Shown one piece after another: positions 60,702-64,000 of a stretch of DNA of 64,000 nt (position 1 is its first letter; each line of letters begins with the position of its first letter). A program made the position numbers and the translations under genes. Source of the stretch: Marispirochaeta sp. (GTDB lineage: Bacteria > Spirochaetota > Spirochaetia > JC444 > Marispirochaetaceae). The notes under the pieces are model-generated. The model did not search any database and had not been told where the DNA came from. It was given only the letters and a program-made list of their open reading frames with translations. The stretch lies in the NCBI RefSeq assembly GCF_963668165.1, contig NZ_OY764212.1, forward strand, positions 1 through 64,000, written 5' to 3'.

Positions 60702-61586
60702 GTGACGGAATCGCGCCGCAGACTGGATATTTTTCCCTATGTTCTTATTTCTCCGGCAATACTTGCAACTCTGGCGGTTGTTTTTTTTCCAATGTTTCGC
60801 ACGATGGTCTACAGCGTGATGCAGTACATTCTGTATAAACCCCAGGAAAAGGCTTTTAACGGTTTGGCAAATTATATTCAGGCGTTTTCCGACCCTCTGT
60901 TTTATTCTTCTTTATTGAATACCGTCATATGGATTTCCGGGATTATCGTCTTTCAGTTTCTTCTTGGTTTTGTAACCGCATTAATTCTCAATAACAGCTT
61001 TCCGGGCCAGGGGCTGGCGCGTTCTCTTGTACTGATTCCCTGGGTTACCCCCAGTGTAATTACTGCATTGATGTGGCGATGGATGTATGACGGGAATTAT
61101 GGACTGATTAATCAGATCCTCCGGCGCCTGGGGCTTATCAATGAGTTTATTCCCTTTCTTGCTGACAAATCCACTGCCCTGGGGGCAATCATTTTTGCTT
61201 TGATCTGGCAGGGCTTTCCGTTTTTTGCAGTAATGCTCCTTGCTGGTCTACAGGCCATACCGCAGGAATTGTACGAGGCTGCATCCATTGATGGTGCAGG
61301 TAAGGTGGACAGTTTCCGCCGTATAACTCTTCCGATGCTTAAACCGATAATCCTGACAACCGTACTGCTGCGGACAATCTGGGTAGCAAATTCTCTGGAC
61401 ATAATCATTATCATGACCGGCGGCGGTCCTGGCTACAGCACATATACCCTGCCGGTATACTCCTATATCAAAGCATATAAAGGCATGGATTTTGGTTATG
61501 CTTCAACTCTGGCGGTTTTTTTGACCATTTTCCTTATGATCATTGTTTTCGGTTATATTCGCAGCATTCTTAAGAGTGAGAACTGA
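60702..61586 (+). CDS. Sugar ABC transporter permease, MalF/UgpA type
   Basis: A 294-residue permease starting at GTG 60702 behind AGAGGAGT. Six helices; the EAA loop is EAASIDGAGKVDSFRRITLPML. It pairs with the next permease, which starts one base after its stop. No ATPase gene in the operon. Confidence 0.92.
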   Translation: MTESRRRLDIFPYVLISPAILATLAVVFFPMFRTMVYSVMQYILYKPQEKAFNGLANYIQAFSDPLFYSSLLNTVIWISGIIVFQFLLGFVTALILNNSFPGQGLARSLVLIPWVTPSVITALMWRWMYDGNYGLINQILRRLGLINEFIPFLADKSTALGAIIFALIWQGFPFFAVMLLAGLQAIPQELYEAASIDGAGKVDSFRRITLPMLKPIILTTVLLRTIWVANSLDIIIIMTGGGPGYSTYTLPVYSYIKAYKGMDFGYASTLAVFLTIFLMIIVFGYIRSILKSEN

Positions 61587-61587
61587 T

Positions 61588-62424
61588 ATGGCGACGGAAA
61601 AGAATCCTGTTAAAAGAATAGTTACAATATACCTTCCGATAATTCTGATTCTTCTGTTTGCTCTGGGGCCATATTTCTGGACCTTCATTTCCTCCATAAC
61701 GCTGGAAAAAGAGCTCTACCGTCCTGATTTTCGATTTTTCCCTGAACATCCTAGCCTGGAAAATTATGCACGTCTTTTCAGTAAGCTTAATTTCGCTGCA
61801 AATATGATGGACAGCTTTATCGTCGCCCTGGCGACAGCATTTGTCGGTCTTTTTCTGACGGTGCCCGCCAGTTACAGTTTTTCCCGTTTTAATTTCCGCG
61901 GGCGTAAGTATCTTCTCATGCAGTTTCTGGTAATCAACATGTTCCCGATCGTGCTGTTGATTATTCCGCTGTTTATTATGATGAAGGTACTTCATATCAT
62001 GGATACCTATTTCGCGCTTATTATTGCGTACTCAACATTTACCATTCCCTTTTCAACCTGGATGATGACCAGTTTTTTTAATGCCGTCCCCACCGATCTT
62101 GATAAGGCTGCACAGATAGACGGCTGTTCCCGCTTCGGCGCCCTGGTGCGGGTTATCCTTCCTGTAGTCATGCCAGGAATTTTTTCAACCGGCATATACA
62201 TCTTTATCACCTCGTGGAATGAGTATCTGTACGCGGCAATATTGACAAACAGCCGGGTCCGTACCATCCCCATCGCTCTGCAGAACATGATCGGAGAGTA
62301 CCAGATCGAATGGGGGCTCCTGACGGCGGGCGGAGTGTTAAGCGCCCTCCCGGTAATTGTACTGTTCTTCTTTATTCAGAAACAGCTTATTTCCGGTATG
62401 ACCGCCGGCGCGGTCAAAGGCTAG
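61588..62424 (+). CDS. Sugar ABC transporter permease, MalG/UgpE type
   Basis: A 278-residue permease from ATG 61588; the upstream start 61543 overlaps the previous gene and is unlikely. FALGPYFWTFISSITLEKEL is the MalG-type N terminus and DKAAQIDGCSRFGALVRVILPV the EAA loop. Ends with SGMTAGAVKG. Last intact gene of the operon. Confidence 0.92.
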   Translation: MATEKNPVKRIVTIYLPIILILLFALGPYFWTFISSITLEKELYRPDFRFFPEHPSLENYARLFSKLNFAANMMDSFIVALATAFVGLFLTVPASYSFSRFNFRGRKYLLMQFLVINMFPIVLLIIPLFIMMKVLHIMDTYFALIIAYSTFTIPFSTWMMTSFFNAVPTDLDKAAQIDGCSRFGALVRVILPVVMPGIFSTGIYIFITSWNEYLYAAILTNSRVRTIPIALQNMIGEYQIEWGLLTAGGVLSALPVIVLFFFIQKQLISGMTAGAVKG

Positions 62425-62784
62425 ATTGGAATTATCCCCGGGCTTCCCGTCCTATGCTTGTGGTATATGAAATACCTGCGGTACAAGGAAAAGTTAAATA
62501 CCTGTTATTCAGCAGTCCTTATGGATACCTGGACTCTAGGGTACAGGATTCAGTGCATGGACGGCAAGGAACGGAACATCCCGGTGGTCTGCGGCGGTAT
62601 TCGAGTCTGTGCCGGAGACCTCCTCTATGCCGATGTGGACGGTGTAGTGTTTGTTCCCGGGGAGATCGCTCCGGAGGTGATTGAAAAAGCCTGGCAGAAG
62701 GTGCAGGGAGAGAACACCGTGCGGGAGGAGCTTTATTCAGGCGCCGGTATCGTAAAAACCTTTGAGAAATACGGAATACTCTAG
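62425..62784 (+). pseudogene. RraA-like protein remnant (truncated, frameshifted)
   Basis: The second half of an RraA/HMG-aldolase-like protein: VVCGGIRVCAGDLLYADVDGVVFVPGEIAPEV, then NTVREELYSGAGIVKTFEKYGIL, in one frame ending at 62784. About 100 residues of the N terminus are absent, and the sequence just before (LDSRVQ in another frame, near 62533) suggests a frameshift as well. The family normally aligns from its N terminus with GD-rich loops. It is probably a relic of a gene that once closed the sugar operon. Confidence 0.65.
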
Positions 62785-62816
62785 GGACTTATCCCCACGT
62801 TTCTAAACACTGTGTC

Positions 62817-62845
62817 TTGATTCCCGGCGGTACTCTCTATAGAAT
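62817..62845 (+). promoter_or_regulatory. Sigma-70 promoter of the flavin-binding protein gene
   Basis: TTGATT (62817-62822), 17-bp spacer, TAGAAT (62840-62845). Confidence 0.65.
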
Positions 62846-62877
62846 GCAGTGAGAATAAATATCAACAAGGAGTTCTC

Positions 62878-63264
62878 ATGGCTAAATTACCCCCGGAAGT
62901 ACTTACCGCGATCGAAAAGACAAACCCCACATGTATTGCCACCTCCAGTGCCGATGGTGTTCCGAATATTGTGTACGTAACCTATGTTAAAGCCGTGGAT
63001 GACCAGACCATGGTGGTGGCGGACAACAAGTTTCAGAAGACCCGGCAGAACCTGGATGAAAATCCCCGCTTGAGTGTGGTTGTCCTGGACCCGGATACGA
63101 AAAAGTCCTATCAGATTAAGGGTAAGGTTGATTGTGCTGCAGACGGAGCAAGATACCAGGAAGTAGTTGACTGGGTCCACGTTAATCATCCGCAGTTGAC
63201 ACCGAAAGCCGCGTTTTATATGAATGTGGAAGAGGTCTATTCCGGAGCCGACCGGCTGTCCTGA
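62878..63264 (+). CDS. Pyridoxamine 5'-phosphate oxidase-like flavin-binding protein
   Basis: A 128-residue split-barrel protein: NPTCIATSSADGVPNIVYVTYVKA, then DNKFQKTRQNLDENPRLSVVVLD. This matches the small FMN-binding PNPOx-like proteins that reduce quinones or bind flavin, without the residues specific for pyridoxine oxidation. Start ATG behind AAGGAGT. Possibly read together with the following C_GCAxxG_C_C gene. Confidence 0.85.
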   Translation: MAKLPPEVLTAIEKTNPTCIATSSADGVPNIVYVTYVKAVDDQTMVVADNKFQKTRQNLDENPRLSVVVLDPDTKKSYQIKGKVDCAADGARYQEVVDWVHVNHPQLTPKAAFYMNVEEVYSGADRLS

Positions 63265-63304
63265 GCTATTGAGCTCTGCTCTTTCATGGATTAAACTGCT
63301 CTTC

Positions 63305-63733
63305 ATGATTCGGAAAAAAGGTTCTATTCAGGATATTGTTAACACCGGGCTTGCGCAAAGAGAAAACCTGAACTGTGCGGAAACCATACTTTTCGCCGCA
63401 AACCAGGCCTACCGGCTCAATCTTCCGCCGGAAGCTCTCAAGCTCTCGGCGGCCTTCGGCGGCGGCATGGGGGTGGAGAAGAGCTGCGGAGCGATAACCG
63501 GCGGCGTCATGGCCATAAGTTCAATCTTTGTAAAAGGCCGGGCCAAGGTTGATGAACGCTTCAAGGAGATTAACCGGGAACTCTTTCGCCGGGTCCAGGA
63601 GGAGCTTGGGTCAACGGACTGCGACCGTCTTAAGGAGATGTACCGCGACGAGGTACTCGGGTGTCACAATGTAATTGCGCGTATCGGCGGCATTCTCGAA
63701 AATCTTATAGACGAAGAGCTTAAAGCTACCTGA
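63305..63733 (+). CDS. C_GCAxxG_C_C family redox protein
   Basis: A 142-residue protein from ATG 63305. NCAETILFAANQAY and FGGGMGVEKSCGAITGGVMAIS contain the spaced cysteines and GCAxxG-like core that name the family (CGAITG here), with further cysteines late (DCDRLKEMYRDEVLGC). These proteins are thought to handle redox or metal chemistry, often near flavoproteins or selenium proteins. The upstream start 63224 overlaps the previous gene and is not needed. Confidence 0.85.
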   Translation: MIRKKGSIQDIVNTGLAQRENLNCAETILFAANQAYRLNLPPEALKLSAAFGGGMGVEKSCGAITGGVMAISSIFVKGRAKVDERFKEINRELFRRVQEELGSTDCDRLKEMYRDEVLGCHNVIARIGGILENLIDEELKAT

Positions 63734-63740
63734 GATAAGG

Positions 63741-64000
63741 CTATACGCTTTCCTTTTCTTCCTCGATGCCTTCCACGGTTTTCCGGTACTTCTCGTGGAT
63801 CATCTGCATGTCAAAGTCATAGAACTCACGCAGCATGGCGTCAAGTTCCGCTTTGTCGTAGTGCCGCTCTGTGTCGGGAAAGAAGCGCTCATCCTCTTTG
63901 CGGATATGCTCGGGGTAGAACTCGACAAGTTTGTTCACCGCATCCAGTAACTTCGCGAGCTGAGCCTTGTCTCCTTCCAGAACGGCATCTTTCGCTGTTA
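63741..64000 (-). CDS. Hemerythrin-like protein, partial (runs off the right edge)
   Basis: Minus-strand frame open from the edge to a stop at 63741. The GTG at 63938 is internal. YPEHIRKEDERFFPDTERHYD and MIHEKYRKTVEG are like the C-terminal helices of hemerythrin HHE domains, which hold a di-iron site for oxygen or nitric oxide sensing. The N-terminal part is outside the window. Confidence 0.7.
   Translation of the reverse strand, partial: TAKDAVLEGDKAQLAKLLDAVNKLVEFYPEHIRKEDERFFPDTERHYDKAELDAMLREFYDFDMQMIHEKYRKTVEGIEEEKESV

Overview
The window looks like chromosomal DNA of a free-living, probably marine or sediment spirochaete (Spirochaetota, Spirochaeta/Sediminispirochaeta/Marispirochaeta-like). 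This is an inference from several traits: ABC and TRAP binding proteins whose signal peptides end in FAGG/FANG without a lipobox, many sugar-uptake operons with ROK and LacI regulators, a single-chain glycyl-tRNA synthetase, and degenerate HD-GYP, PilZ and EAL proteins. No 16S gene or other decisive marker is present.

Left part (1-33 kb), ordinary moderately GC-rich core. It holds a frameshifted HD-GYP gene beside a partial unknown gene, and alaA followed by a complete 1.2-kb insertion sequence (4602-5836, 4-bp target duplication). Next is a LacI-controlled sugar locus (7660-17988): a PfkB-HAD fusion, a deoxyhypusine-synthase-like protein, an AGE-type epimerase, a sugar ABC importer, a ROK kinase and a GmhA-like SIS isomerase. 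Then come gltX-glyQS-tyrS in one operon, an sdpR-sdpI pair, a MutY-like glycosylase/PilZ/RNA methyltransferase operon, and a ROK regulator with an MFS transporter (apparently AUU-started), an SsuA/NMT1-type ABC importer and a phosphoesterase.

Middle part (33.1-56.3 kb), an AT-rich accessory block. It is bounded by a 27-bp direct repeat (one mismatch): the 3' end of an intact tRNA-Phe on the right and a displaced tRNA 3' fragment on the left. This is the signature of an island integrated into the 3' end of tRNA-Phe. No integrase was seen. It carries degenerate sensor proteins, an EAL protein, an IS3-family element (38701-40000) splitting a binding-protein gene with a clean ATAG duplication, and small accessory genes. 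Two integron-type attC-like sites (42217-42326 and 44013-44103) lie at the 3' ends of minus-strand genes, and an ORF-deleted group II intron abuts one of them, so part of the block looks like an integron cassette array without an integrase. The block ends with a ROK-regulated TRAP/NagA/NagB operon for an amino sugar.

Right part (56.3-64 kb), core-like again. It has tRNA-Phe and tRNA-Arg, a GntR regulator with two identical palindromic operators placed around its promoter, a split transketolase with a sugar ABC importer, a decayed RraA-like gene, a flavin-binding protein, a C_GCAxxG_C_C protein and a partial hemerythrin-like gene.
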